Below, one piece after another: positions 21,401-32,782 of a DNA stretch of 64,000 nucleotides. Within the stretch, counting starts at the first letter, position 1, and every line of letters begins with the position of its first letter. Origin of the DNA: Archegozetes longisetosus (Eukaryota > Arthropoda > Arachnida > Sarcoptiformes > Trhypochthoniidae); the NCBI GenBank assembly GCA_018873245.2, contig JAEMBT020000005.1:7116001-7180000 (forward strand). Direction: 5' to 3'. A program made the position numbers and the translations under genes. The notes beneath the pieces were generated by a model that searched no databases, was not told where the DNA came from, and saw nothing but the letters and a program-made list of their open reading frames with translations.

Positions 21401-24400
21401 CATAGTATATCAGATATTAAGAAATTTATAGAATATCCTATGTAGCAATCAATACAAATTAGAAATCTAATTTTGCTACAAATTAATGTACATCATAAGT
21501 AGTTTAACAATTAGGATATCAACATGAAGATATGTATGATCTTTTTCATTTTGCTAAATAGGATTATTAAGTTCCGAAGTGTATGATATCGGGTGAGGAT
21601 GTAAATTTTGCAAAAGTAAATTCAGTCAGTAATCCATTGTTTCTTTCTCAAGAGTCAAACAAAATTTTAATTTAGTCAAAAATTTTTGTGCCTTGAATTT
21701 ATCAAACAAAATTTTTTCAAAATTAAATCAAAAATGAGTAATATAACCCCCCAATATCAATGGCCCGCTGCATCCGTTCCTGCCATCTCTTGAAGACATC
21801 CAGCCAAGTGTTTTTCAGAACCTCGTCGAAGAAAGTAAAAATAGCTCAGTCAACCTCTTCTTCAGTGATAAATTTATGTCCCCTTAAATTCTTTTTCAAT
21901 TCACTGAATAACCAAAAGTCACAAGGTACTATGTCGGGGCTGTATGGGGGTAAGGCATAACTTTGACTCTTAGCCCTTCAAGATAATTAGTTGCGGCTCT
22001 AGAAGCATGGAGGCGAGCATTATCATGATGGAGTATGATGTCTCTGATTCCAGTCCTTGGGCGGTCGCTGGAGATCTTCTCAAAGACTTGGAGGAGGCAG
22101 ACATCAATTATCATTTTGCTGTTACAGTTTTCTGTCCCTCTAACTTGATGGCACTCACCAAACCCATTGTCCTGAAGAGGACAGCAAAGCAAAACTTTCG
22201 AACAGTTTTTCTGTATTCACCAAATCAGGGGGAGTTTCATCTTCGTAGACCCATAATTTCGCCTCCCGATGGGTTGGAGCATCATAAAAACGAACATAAG
22301 TCTCGTCCCCCGTTACGATGGTGCTGAGGAAACGATTGCCGCCATCTCTCAACATTTGAAGCATTTTTCGACAAATTTCGACTCTTTGTCTCTTTTGCCC
22401 TTCGGTCAAAAAAATGAGGAACGATTCTGTGGCAGATCTAATGCATCTTGAGCTTGTCGTGAAGGATGGTCATTACTGAGCCTGAACTGATCTTAAGTTG
22501 TTCCATGATCTGTCTCTTTGTCAAACGCGGGTCATCTATCATAAGCTTTAATTTTTCAACCGTTTCATTGGTAGTTGCAGATAGAATCTACCGGTATGAG
22601 GTTCATCCTCAAGAGACTGCCTACCATTAATGAATTCATTACACGAGCGTTTGATTGTTGCATAATGTGAAGCATTATCTCCTTAAAACACGTGTTATCT
22701 CTTCGTGGCATTCTTCTCTTTTTAAGCCCCTTTTTCAGTTATAGAAAATTATCGCACGAATTTGGTCTAGTTTAAGATTCATACATTTTGAGTTATCAAA
22801 GATATTTGAGGTTTTATGATTTCTAATTAAAGTGCGTAATGTCGATGAAAATAAATGGAATTTGGAATACAAGCTTTTAAATGGTTATAGTTTATGTTTT
22901 TGCCTTCAATTCCAAAATATTACCGGTAGACACCTGGAGTCGCAAAAATTATTGACCAAACTAATACATATTATTTTAGAAGAATGAGAGTATTTTATAT
23001 TTATCGAAAAACCGAATTGACACCGTTTTCAACAGCCTTACGGATTTTATTTCTAAGTTTCACAAAAAGGTACTGGAAATAACTTTAGTGAAAGTTTTTG
23101 AGCTTAAGATTGATTCATTTAGTTAGTTGCTTTCCACCCATTTGAATAAACCCTTCTCTTGATTTCAGCCCAAAATTCTTTCATAGGCCGAAGCTGAGGT
23201 ACCGAAGGAGCATCTTCGTTGATCTGCACATATCACACACTAAGCTTATCGTAAACTCCAATAGTCTTTCGAGCATGATGAGCTGATGCCAAGACGTGTC
23301 AGAATATAAAATCCTGGCTACGATTGAGTTAACGGACAAATGCCATCAACTTTGTAATATTCTCGATTTTGTACACTTTTGCATTGACATTGCCCCGCGA
23401 TCTCATAAAGATGCATTAGAATGAGCTATGCGATTGATTTCTAGGATAAAACCTTCCAATCATTTCTCGGCGTTCATATTCATTTAAATTATACATGATT
23501 TACTTTATTAGTTTTTTCATAAGTTATTTCATACTAATCAAAAGTAGAGAATATTGGCTTTATTTGGTGTTTGAAAAACTATTTAAAGGTTTCGGTAACA
23601 AGAGATACAATCGCATGAACTTTTGCAAAATTTTAGTCCTCATCCGATATTTCTCTACTTTTCTGTTGAGTGCTGAATTTTCTGCAAACTTTTCTTTTAG
23701 GAAGAAAAATAAAAACTCGTCACTTTCGAGGCAACGAAGAACTGCCATGGATTGTAAACGATAGAAATTATGACTTCAATTTTCAACAGTTTCGTCCTTT
23801 AAGAAGAATAGTGCACATAATGCCAGGAGATGTTATTACAACTGAATGTACTTATAATTCGAGCTTAAGAAACTTTGCAACTCTTGTAAGATTTTAGATA
23901 ATTAATTTCAGGTTAATTTGTTAAGAAATCCAAAATTTTTGATCCAACAAATTATAGGGCGGAGAATCAACTCGACAAGAGATGTGTCATACATCCTTTT
24001 CTTACTATCCAAGAATGAAGGATAACAGCCAAATGTGTTTGAGTGGAATGACTCAATCATCTGTTATGACGGTTTCAGGTGTGGAAGAGTTAACCGGGTA
24101 ATTATGATTTTGTTAGCAAAATCTTTCCATTTGAAAGAATTTGGTTTTCAATGAACATAATTTCTACAATAGTTAGAGAAGACTTTAGTTCATCCTAAAA
24201 CAAATTATAAATGAAGTGCTTATTTCGAAACCGTAATAACTCCTTGCAATGTGTTTTGGAAAATCGAGCAAAGTTGAATGTAGACTTATATATTTATGAT
24301 AATAGAATCAAACTTTGAGTGCAGTTATCTATGGGATATAGGCCTTTTTCAGTCTTAATAACGTTTTCATTGAATTCTTCACCTGAAAATACATAATAAG

Positions 24401-24874
24401 ATTTTATTGCAATTTCAAAAATTTTGCCATATATTGCGGTTTGGTAAAAGCACTTAAAAAATATTTTTGTTTTATAAATTGAATCTTAATTAGCAAATTT
24501 TTAATCAAAACTTTTACATAACTTTCAGATATGCACCTAATCGCGATCCAATTATCAAATTGCCGATAGAACTGCAAAACATGAGTTTATCTAAATATTT
24601 GGTTGAGAAGGAGGACTGGACTGATAATTACCAGACTTTGATCAAATTTGGTGGTCAAAGACAGGCCTGTTATTTGGTAAAATCACCAAATGATTTTGAT
24701 CTGAATTATTTGGTTTCATACCCTAAAAATTTGAAGGAATACAAACCTATCGAAACGAAATGCCAGAAATTAGATTTGTTAGTATCAGTCGCAGTTAATG
24801 GCAAGCAGATTACTTACAATTTGATTGCACTTTTCATATTTGTGTTCACTTTATTGAAAGTTTCGATTTTTTGA
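15438..24874 (+). CDS. DBH-like monooxygenase (MOXD1 family), eight exons, one frameshift
   Basis: This is a copper type II ascorbate-dependent monooxygenase of the dopamine beta-hydroxylase/MOXD1 group, acting in the secretory pathway. The substrate is unknown. Exons are 15438-15697, 20163-20489, 20564-20644, 20725-21189, 21243-21300, 23701-23885, 23958-24097 and 24529-24874, all GT-AG and phase-consistent. The product is about 620 residues, the family length. The ATG at 15438 gives a signal peptide (MFVAFISFSIVFLQLVCA). The DOMON domain covers exons 1-2. Likely copper ligands are all present: HH in LTHHFEVF, His in MQAHYDN, HxH in ALPHSHVLG and Met in STRQEMCHT. A hydrophobic C-terminal tail suggests membrane anchoring. 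Exon 1 lacks one base in an A-run near 15589, shifting the frame in the DOMON domain. This is either an assembly error or a recent break, since everything else is intact. Confidence 0.85.
15985..16110. mobile_element. Possible pogo/Tigger-like end fragment
   Basis: ACAGTAGACACTCGATTTTT followed by GAGACCGCTTATCTTGAAAC resembles the ends of pogo-type elements, which often begin CAGT and contain repeated GACCGCTTAT-like motifs. The motif ACCGCTTAT recurs about 65 bp later. No partner end was found. It lies in intron 1 of the monooxygenase gene. Confidence 0.35.
16785..17259. mobile_element. piggyBac-like MITE
   Basis: TTAA stands at both ends (16781-16784 and 17260-17263), directly followed by inverted CCCTTCGTC...GACGAAGGG. 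TTAA duplication with a CCC terminus is the hallmark of piggyBac elements. The 475-bp interior has no transposase frame. It holds a subterminal inverted motif (GTGGAGCAA on the left, TGGGGCAAAA read inward on the right). It sits in intron 1 of the monooxygenase gene, just upstream of the Merlin element. Confidence 0.75.
18703..19893. mobile_element. Foldback-type element with ~290-bp inverted repeats, nested in Merlin
   Basis: The arms at 18703-18997 and 19603-19893 are inverted copies at roughly 90% identity by eye. Termini are GATCGATTCCTAGC and, read inward, GGTCGATTCCTAGC. GGTTTTAC flanks both sides exactly (18695-18702 and 19894-19901), an 8-bp target duplication inside the Merlin sequence. 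Each arm carries ATAGTATATCGTT twice. The central part holds a degenerate minisatellite (19170-19370). No transposase frame is present, so it must be mobilised in trans. The superfamily is unresolved among those making 8-bp duplications. Confidence 0.88.
19170..19370. repeat. Degenerate ~40-45-bp minisatellite
   Basis: About five imperfect units built around GAATATTCTAGAATTTATTG and GAGCATTCTAGAAACCCATG lie in the centre of the foldback element. Unit boundaries are blurred by substitutions. Confidence 0.65.
21670..22961 (-). mobile_element. mariner DNA transposon, full length, decayed transposase
   Basis: TA dinucleotides (21668-21669 and 22962-22963) flank inverted ends ATTTAGTCAAAAATTTTTGT and, read inward from the right, GTTTGGTCAATAATTTTTGC. 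The 1292-bp length is typical of mariner. On the minus strand the interior encodes a mariner transposase: KKGLKREECHEEITRV, QSLEDEPHTGR, KLMIDDPRLTKRQIMEQL, IVTGDETYVRFYD (first Asp), IILHHDNARLHAS (second Asp), then SPDIVPCDFWLF with the third Asp, the DD34D pattern, and a C-terminal WQERMQRAIDIGG. Several frame changes and stops make it inactive. It lies in intron 5 of the monooxygenase gene, opposite in strand. Confidence 0.9.
23020..23480 (-). mobile_element. Tc1/mariner-superfamily transposase relic
   Basis: On the minus strand, broken frames read GNVNAKVYKIENITKLMAF, HVLASAHHARKTIGVYDKLS and INEDAPSVPQLRPMKEFWAE, then IKRRVYSNGWKATN. This is the C-terminal half of a Tc1/mariner-type transposase common in invertebrates. 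The Asp normally before LASAHHA is missing (HVLAS), so the copy is dead. No terminal repeats were found. It is the second transposon in intron 5 of the monooxygenase gene. Confidence 0.65.
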
Positions 24875-25980
24875 ATGAATTTTTATAAATTTTTATTACT
24901 TTTAAGGATGTTTTATAGTTCATAATTAATTATGAAATCGGTTACTTTTATTACTATGAAAAGAAGTTTTATTCAACAGCTCAAATCTGATTTTATCAAA
25001 TTATAGAAAATATTTAAGATTCATGTAATCAACTATTTTAAACTAAGACAAAACTTATATTAGCTGAAAATAAAAATATGAATTTGTATGTAGGACACGA
25101 TTTTAAGAAATAAAACACTTGTTGGAAAGTGATAAATTGTCAAAATTATGTTACGATGAAGTTAATTTCATTCAAATGTTCAGCAGTTTATGACCACTTA
25201 TGATTTGTATGAAAGCAAGTGAATTAATGTCGATTTTATGTAGGATTCAAAAACAAGCTCGAAATTTCTCTATCTCTTACAAATTTTGCTATGCAGATGG
25301 GTGGTCATTTTTGGAACCCTGTAGCGCAATTCTGGTACGAATCCTAAACTCAATCCTTACTTAATTATAAGGTCGACCATTACTTATCTTTAAATTAAGT
25401 CTCGATCTTCAATTAACGAGCGCTTTGAGAATCAATCATTACTTAAAATCGTACTAAACTTGATCTTAAACTTAAAGATCGCTTCGAGAATAGCCCCCCT
25501 GTATACTAAAATCACATATAATAGTTTTTTACCATTAAGTCATCAAACAACTATTGTAGCACAATGAATTATTGTATATCTAATATCTAGAGTAACGCTT
25601 AAACGTATTACATAAAATTCAACTTAATTAAGATATCAATACAAATGTTACCGAATTATTTTGTCAATTTAGATGAGGAAGACATCCTCATAGCTAGAGC
25701 GTTGCTCAATGTTCAATATGAATAGAATATCAATGTTGAACCAATGTTCAATTACGATTTATTTTCAATATTCTTGACCGGAGTTGAAAATTAACTAAAT
25801 TTACATTTTTCTCATTTTTTCTAGGTTATGCAGATAATTCATACACTTTATAATATATTTTCTTCATTAACCTATTTAAACCAAAATCAATTTGCGAAAA
25901 CATTGAATAAAACCTCTAAAAAGCATGAAATGATTGGCTTAAGATCAATAAATATTTGTCATCATATTGCTTGCATTTAA
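24875..25980. other. Convergent intergenic region between monooxygenase and CLIC genes
   Basis: Contains the 3' ends of the two convergent genes and the possible MITE described separately. AT-rich otherwise. Confidence 0.5.
25324..25499. mobile_element. Possible short MITE
   Basis: A 176-bp segment starts GCGCAATTCTGGTACGAATC and ends, read inward, GGGGGGCTATTCTCGAAGCG, giving loosely matching inverted ends. TGTA stands on both sides. Inside, a unit with GAGCGCTTTGAGAAT recurs as GATCGCTTCGAGAAT. Its GC content and repeat structure differ from the flanks. The family is not assigned. Confidence 0.45.
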
Positions 25981-26736
25981 TTAATGTGGTATATCAAAAC
26001 TGTATTTGGGCTCTTGTTTAGTCAGTAGTGCGTTTTGTTCTATACTCAAGTTTTGAGTCTCTGGTTTGTCAGCCCAATGAATAATGATTTCCTGGTCACT
26101 TGGACACGACTCGACAAATGCGTTACAACTATAAGCTCTCTTCAAATAGAGCCATAAAGCATTCAAATTGGCAGGAATTACAAAATCCTTAAGATATCGA
26201 GCAGCAATTCGTATGTGATGTAATTTAGGCAATACTTCACAATCAATTTGAGTTATAGTGTCTCCACATAAGAACTGAGTACCATTAGATTCGAGATAAT
26301 CATTCAATTTTCTCAATTCGTTTAATAAAAGACTGCTATCTTTTGAAACTTCCTTAATATAGAAACAAAACTTTTGAAAGACATCATTACAGGCTCTATC
26401 GGCATCGCTATTATCATAATCGAGTTGTGGTGTGGGGTAATAATCTTCTAAATATTGTAGAATATCGTCCACATTATCACTGGCAATGTCGCCATCAACA
26501 ATGGCTGGAACTCTTCTGAGTGAATGATGACGAAACTCGGCTGGAGGTTTAGATATATTAACAGTTACTACTTTGAATTTAATATTAGGCAATAGCTGTC
26601 CCTTAAGTATGAGAACCATAAACAGTCGTTGACAAAAAGGACAGGCGCCATACCTATGATTATCGGCGCCTGCCTTCACAAACAGAGTTATATCACTATC
26701 ACTTTTATTCTTTTGGTTTTGGTTACTTTCACTCAT
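25981..26736 (-). CDS. Chloride intracellular channel protein (CLIC/EXC-4 family)
   Basis: Single-exon frame of 251 residues, the normal CLIC length, starting at an ATG with a good context (tcaaaATGA). CLIC proteins are GST-fold proteins that exist in soluble form and associate with membranes; the worm EXC-4 and fly Clic act in tube and membrane biology. The N-terminal thioredoxin-like half begins ITLFVKAGADNHRYGACPFC, with the glutaredoxin-like CPFC at residues 32-35, and contains RRVPAIVDGD. The all-helical C-terminal half has FLCGDTITQIDCEVLPKLHH and the invertebrate CLIC motif CPSDQEI. Many members have a single active-site Cys; here both positions are Cys. The gene is intronless and intact. 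It converges with the monooxygenase gene and diverges from the RING gene. Confidence 0.93.
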   Translation of the reverse strand: MSESNQNQKNKSDSDITLFVKAGADNHRYGACPFCQRLFMVLILKGQLLPNIKFKVVTVNISKPPAEFRHHSLRRVPAIVDGDIASDNVDDILQYLEDYYPTPQLDYDNSDADRACNDVFQKFCFYIKEVSKDSSLLLNELRKLNDYLESNGTQFLCGDTITQIDCEVLPKLHHIRIAARYLKDFVIPANLNALWLYLKRAYSCNAFVESCPSDQEIIIHWADKPETQNLSIEQNALLTKQEPKYSFDIPH

Positions 26737-28040
26737 TTTGACCTAATTGTCATTAAATGGTTGAAACGATAATTGTAGGCAAAAAATTTAAAACGAATCA
26801 CGATTTGATCAGCTAATGCGTAGTCACGTATTATCTTAACAATTATACTGTTTTTACAAGATTCAATACATAAAGTGTTTATTTTAGTGTTTGCGACTCT
26901 TTATAAGTATATGACATTTTGCAAGAGTTTACGATTTCATGCCTACATTTCGCAGATCCGGCCAAGGATTCTTTAGCTATAATTATCTCCAGTCTTGGCG
27001 TTTTACTCTTCTACACACGCATCTAAGATTCATTGTATATGTTTGGCACTCGTATAAGTGAGCTATTTTTAGTTTTTGCTTCATTGCTCGTTTGTTTGTG
27101 AAAGCTTTATGGAACTTCATTATTTCATTGATCGGAAAATCTATTTAAATCAATGTATTTATTCAATTAAAAATGATTAACTCAAGATCTTAGAAAAGAT
27201 TGTGATTATTGAATTTGGTTATAAGACTGCTGTTTTCAAAAGAAAAAGACGTCTTAGTATTCTATGCTTATAAAGTTAAACTGGGACTTTTTCACCAGTG
27301 GCTTAAATTGTTGTAAAATCTAAACCTTTGAAATTGACTTCTGAATTATTGAAAGTTTTACATAAATAAACCATGACTTGTGCACTAAGTAATCTTTTGT
27401 TTTTTAATGCATTTTAAATTCGATCATATTTCAGTTTTTCTCTAATACTATTTTGTATTTTACCTCCAAAGGAATTAGATTTCTATTTTGAATGCATAAC
27501 TTTAATGTATTCTTACTGCTCTTCTTTCTCTTGGATTATTGTAAATTCACTACAGTATTAGTTATTTTATTCTATAGGAGTGTTCTTAAGAGAGATCAAA
27601 ATTTTAGAGAAATTTCAAATTGAGTTTTTTATCAAAATGGATTCTATCAGCTTCTTGTAGACTTTTCTTCATTAACTTAGACATTTTTTGAATGTTTGAG
27701 TTATTAATACAGCCATTCTCGAAAGTCTATGAAATCCTTCAATTATATAACTATTACTAAATATTAAACTTCGTTCTAGCATCACTTTAAGTTTAATAAA
27801 TCATTTTTCAGTTTCACTTCTATACTTCTTCAACTGACCAATTGTTGCATTTGGTGCAAACCAAACCTTGCTAATACTTAAGCAACAAGGTTAGGAAGAT
27901 ATTCTTGCGAGCGCATCCTTTTTTACATTTGCGCGTTTTTGTTTGCACGTATTCTGCAATAATTCATAGTTCAAAAGACTGCTTAAGCCAAAAATTTGAA
28001 ATCAAGTGACGAAAATTTATGCCAAATAATTGACTAAAAA
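26737..28040. other. Divergent intergenic region, CLIC and ZNRF-like promoters
   Basis: 1.3 kb shared by two genes pointing away from each other. It should hold both promoters and 5' UTRs. No transposon or repeat is recognised. A somewhat less AT-rich patch at about 26930-27060 may mark the CLIC promoter side, which is inference. Confidence 0.45.
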
Positions 28041-28553
28041 ATGGAAAGTGAAATCAATTTCAACACGGACATAGCAGAAGGTAATTATACTTCATCTCAC
28101 GATCACAATTATTGCAAAAGAGATGAAACAAACAATGCTAATGATAGACAACAGTTAGGCTCACAGCCAACAAGTTCTGATCAATTGTCAGATATAGACG
28201 AGGGAATTGTCACACAAATGACGGATTATGGCATCGACCCGAGCGATGAACAATTTTCTGACTATGAATTCTATGACCCATTCAACATAATGACACATAA
28301 GTGTACACTTTGTTCCAAAATAATACCTGTCAACGATTTTGAATCCCATCTACTGGTTTGTATGACAAGACCTTATATTGAGTATAACGAAGATGTGTTG
28401 GCAGAAGATTTTGAAGAATGTGTCATATGTCTCGAAGAGTTGCTTGTCGACGATGTGATTGCAAGACTTCCATGTCTTTGCATTTATCATAAAAAGTGTA
28501 TCGATCAATGGTTTGATATCAGCCGAACCTGTCCTCAACATCCACCAGATTAA
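28041..28553 (+). CDS. ZNRF-type RING E3 ubiquitin ligase
   Basis: Single-exon frame of 170 residues. The ATG at 28041 has context aaaaATGG and an in-frame TAA six bases upstream, so the start is firm. The C-terminal half matches the ZNRF1/ZNRF2 architecture: a small zinc finger (HKCTLCSKIIPVNDFESHLL then C), the linker RPYIEYNEDVL, and a RING finger ECVICLEELLVDDVIARLPC then LCIYHKKCIDQWF, closing with the family-typical CPQHPPD. ZNRF proteins are E3 ligases at endosomal and plasma membranes in vertebrates. The N-terminal 80 residues are acidic and low-complexity. Unlike vertebrate ZNRF1/2 there is no Gly2, so the usual myristoylation signal is absent. The gene is intact and intronless. Confidence 0.92.
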   Translation: MESEINFNTDIAEGNYTSSHDHNYCKRDETNNANDRQQLGSQPTSSDQLSDIDEGIVTQMTDYGIDPSDEQFSDYEFYDPFNIMTHKCTLCSKIIPVNDFESHLLVCMTRPYIEYNEDVLAEDFEECVICLEELLVDDVIARLPCLCIYHKKCIDQWFDISRTCPQHPPD

Positions 28554-31500
28554 TGGTCAAAAGGAATTTGCATAAAATCAAAGACTTTAGACTTTTCATC
28601 AAAAATAGTTTATTGTTTGAAAGTAAAGTTTTAATCTTAAAATAGTTTTTCATTGCATTATTGGTACTTTTAATACTTTGAAAAATTAAGGGCTTTTATA
28701 TTAGAGCAGCAAATGATGGATTAGTTCTCTCCCTCTTAATGACTAAAACTTTACTAAACAGCTAAAATCAAATTTAATTTAATTAAAGTAGTTTGATTGC
28801 AATTTTTACTTAGGAAAATGCTTAATGGATGGCATTACACGTTTCGAAGTTGAGTGAGGATTCTATTTGTGTGCATAAACTACTAATAACTAAGCCATCT
28901 GCCAACGCTCTACGATTTTCTGTGAAATTTTACTTTCACTGCTAATGCATCAAAGTTTCAAGCTTTTGATATATATTTCTTACATAGAGATAATCCAGTT
29001 TCTCTAATGGATTTGTTAAAATATTAGTTTAGTTGACTTGTCAATGAAAAACGTGATTCGATTCGTACTTCATTCTCAGAATACTTAGATCTTACTTACA
29101 TACTTTAAAGTGTTTCAATCACAAATTCTATCAAAATAAGAGCAAAAATATGGATTTTTAGTTTGTGTTTTAATGCTCAAAACACTAATACTAAGAATGC
29201 ATGCATTTGGCAAATAAAATTTTGAAATATTATTTAACACAGCATTCTGATCGATTATTCAAAGTTTGAAATAATATAATTTTTCACTAAACTAAAGAGA
29301 ACGACTACGAAATTATTTATGCTTTTATCCTTGAGAAACTTATGTCAAACTTTTGAAGTTTTCTTTTAATCAAATTAAACGAATAAAAGTCAGCTAAAAA
29401 GTAACTTTTGGAACAATCGAAAGATAACTTAAGATAAGATATTCACTCAATAAATCATAAGACGAGCCAATGCGAACTTATTTTCCATTGAGAGAAATCG
29501 TTTTTCATCTCTGATAAACCATACAATATGATTGATAGAAGATAAATAGCCTCAAACCAAATAGACATTTGAATAAGATTTGGAGAGAGTAATAAAATAT
29601 AACTCTGGACTCCAACTTAAGAAGATCTACAAAAAGTCTATTTATAATAAAATTTTTTCTTGACTCAAGAATAACATTACAGTAGATGATAGTCCAATGA
29701 TAATTAATTTTTATAATCATTCAAAAGTCTATGCTTCAGTTTAGAATCTTTGATAGATGACTGATCTATTTTCTGACTACAGAATTTGAATTATTCTCAT
29801 TAATTCCGAGTAGTTTGTGAAGAAATGAAAAATCATATCAAATAAGACAATATTAGTTAAATTCTTTAATGGCAGTGAAAAGTGCATCACAGACTGTTTT
29901 TCCATTTGACAAAGACATGCAATTTCTTTGTAAAGAATCTTATTTCTATATTTAACTGGACGTAGAAGTTATTAAGCTAAAAACTGAAGTCCATTATTAG
30001 CATTAATAAATGACATATATTATTAACATTCAGGATATTACGTAAAACTGCTTTTTAGCGAATGTTAACTTTTCCAAAATAAAAGCATAATAAAGTTGAA
30101 TGATTTACATTACGATAATAATGTTGCAAATAATAATAATGATGATAACTTTTTCAACTCTAATTGAATGCAGTCATGGAAATCGCAATAATAGTCTTAC
30201 GAAAGAGAATTGATGTTAAGAAAAAATAATAAATTAAATTAAATGATATCATCTGATGAGTTTCGCTGCAAAAGAACAAAAGCTTAATAATCAAATGCAT
30301 ATAAAGTTTGATTTTTTTAGATTTCATGCTTTTGGATTTGATTGCGATTGCATTTGGATAATAGGGGAAAAATGAACCAGTAATTAGTAAGAAAGTTGAT
30401 AAATAGCATAATTAAGTCCACAAAATCCATATTAATTATAAGATAAATAATGAATCTTGCCTATAAGCTTTAATTATGTTGAAAGACAAAATCTAAAAGT
30501 TCAAACACTTCAATATAGGAGTATTGAGTGTGTTTCTGGTTTGTTTCTAAGGTATTTACATGATGTATTGAAAATGGAAGACACTTATTTTTACCTACTC
30601 AAGACTATTATTAATAATTTTTCAAATAAACTCAAGTGTAAGTAACGCTAATGATTAGTTCACTTCAAACAACTATTTTGATGACTATGAACCATTGAAG
30701 CATAGAATAAGAGTGCGTCGACAGTTTTATTATGAATTTATTAGCTTTCAATATAATAATCAATAAGCTTATATTGGCACTTTCGATCTGTCTTTAGATC
30801 GAGCCATAGAGTGATTTGCAAGAAATTGTCGCTAAAACTCTGAACAAACTTTGTTTCTTCAAATTGAAGTCTAATGAAATGAGTGATACGTTTGCTTTAA
30901 ACTATTTAAAGCAGAGAATCAGGTCATCAAAAGTCTGACAGTTGGAAAATTCATAAAATCAAATAAGCTTGACTATCAGTGCGTTGAACTCCACTACAAA
31001 ATTGACTTAACTTGAAGATTGACTATTCAGGGATTTCAGAGCTAATTCAAATTTATTGTTTTCTAATACTCGGTTCGGGAACAATGAACTGAAACTTAAT
31101 ATAGTGTTGCTATTGAACCAGCGCTCACGCGTAGATCTAGAGAATAATTTCAGATTTCAATCAAAAAACCTTTCACTTTTTATGGATCTTACTTCAAATT
31201 TTTCAAACACAATCAAATTCGTAATATTTTTTTGCCCAAAATTAGTTTTCCTGATTAACTAGTTGTGGAGCGATAGTCGTAATTGTTTTGAAAATCTTAT
31301 TTTGAAAGATTCAAGCAAAGAATATATATGATTTTCATACAGTCTAGGACACTTTTACACTAGAATATTCAATTTTCTAAAGATTCTTAGTAAACACGGT
31401 AATCATCGAATTGGGTATTAACGAATTTATAAATCAATTTGGAAATCTCTGTTATTAGCTAATAGACGTGCCGTTACAAGCGCGATTCTATATAAGTGTA

Positions 31501-32718
31501 ATTTTATCTAATTACAATTTTCGCTCATTAATTTTGAAGTTTTAGTGCCTATGAGTATGCTATTCAATTCAACTATTCAAAACTTAAAGTTTTGAATTTC
31601 CTTCAAATTCAAATCCATATTCTGAAGCTATGAATCGTTCATAAGTTGTTTGAAGAATATTAATCTGAAATTCAGATATACTTTGCTCTTGAATGAGCCT
31701 ACGTTCAACAATAGTGAATATGATAGTCGGAACAAACTATTATTCGGTCAGATATGATGGCAGATTAAATTTTGAGTTGACAAACAGAAGTATTGAAAAA
31801 AATTTCAATATTTTGGAAATTTTCATCTTATCACTGTATGATATGATAATGCTCGCGTAGAAATAGAAATCCAATTCCGTGTACTTGGATTCTCTACTTT
31901 CTTGATGTTTTCATATTTTTCTACAGAAATTTATTTCAATAGATCGTTGATTCAATTTTCTTATCTCTATATTGATATTTTTGAATGTGTGCGTAACTTG
32001 CTTCAATGAAAATTGCGAATCAAGTGCTAGAAAGAAAGAATAACAAAAACATCTTTTCAATGTTATGTCACACTCAACAGCTCTTCTACTATATCTTCAT
32101 CTATCATAACATTAGGTGATGTCAGTATCACTCTATTAACTAAAGTACATTGTATTTTAGACAAAAGATTCCTGTCGTATGAAAATTTTGTTTTGTCTAA
32201 ATAGTTCTGAGAATCTTTCAATACTTTCTGATATTTTCCAGTAATCAAATTAATCAATAGATGCCAAACAAGTTAATGATTATACCTACGATGAACACTG
32301 AAAAATCAATACTTCTCAGTTTATTACAGAATGTACTATAGAATGCGAGCTTAATTCTTCAATGAATTATTTAATGAAACTTATTTGGGAAGCTTAGAAA
32401 TGTTTTCAATTGAGTCATAATATTATTTAGAAGTAGTCACTGATAAGAGTGTCAATTCTAACATATTGAAAAGAAGAGCCTTTCATGCAAAATCCTATTA
32501 TAAATGATGAAAGGAGTGACTGACTTCACTTGATTTTGGCACAAACTATTGTTATTTGAAAATTGAGTTTAGTATCATTTAGGCTTTTATGTGCTTGTGT
32601 TGATCCAATCACATGTTGAAAAGTAAGAGCGCGTTAAAAAGATTTCAGATATCTTCTATAGAATAATAAAATTGGGAAAAGTCTAGATTGAGGTACTGGA
32701 GATGTGCGAAAAGGACAA

Positions 32719-32725
<7 letters not shown>
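28554..32725. other. Gene-poor AT-rich region, nothing recognised
   Basis: Only short, compositionally driven open frames; no splice-consistent exons, tRNA or transposon ends seen on either strand. Confidence 0.5.

Positions 32726-32780
<55 letters not shown>
32726..32780. repeat. (GA)n microsatellite, 55 bp
   Basis: Uninterrupted AG/GA run. First of five such tracts in the gene-poor right half. Confidence 0.97.
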
Positions 32781-32782
<2 letters not shown>

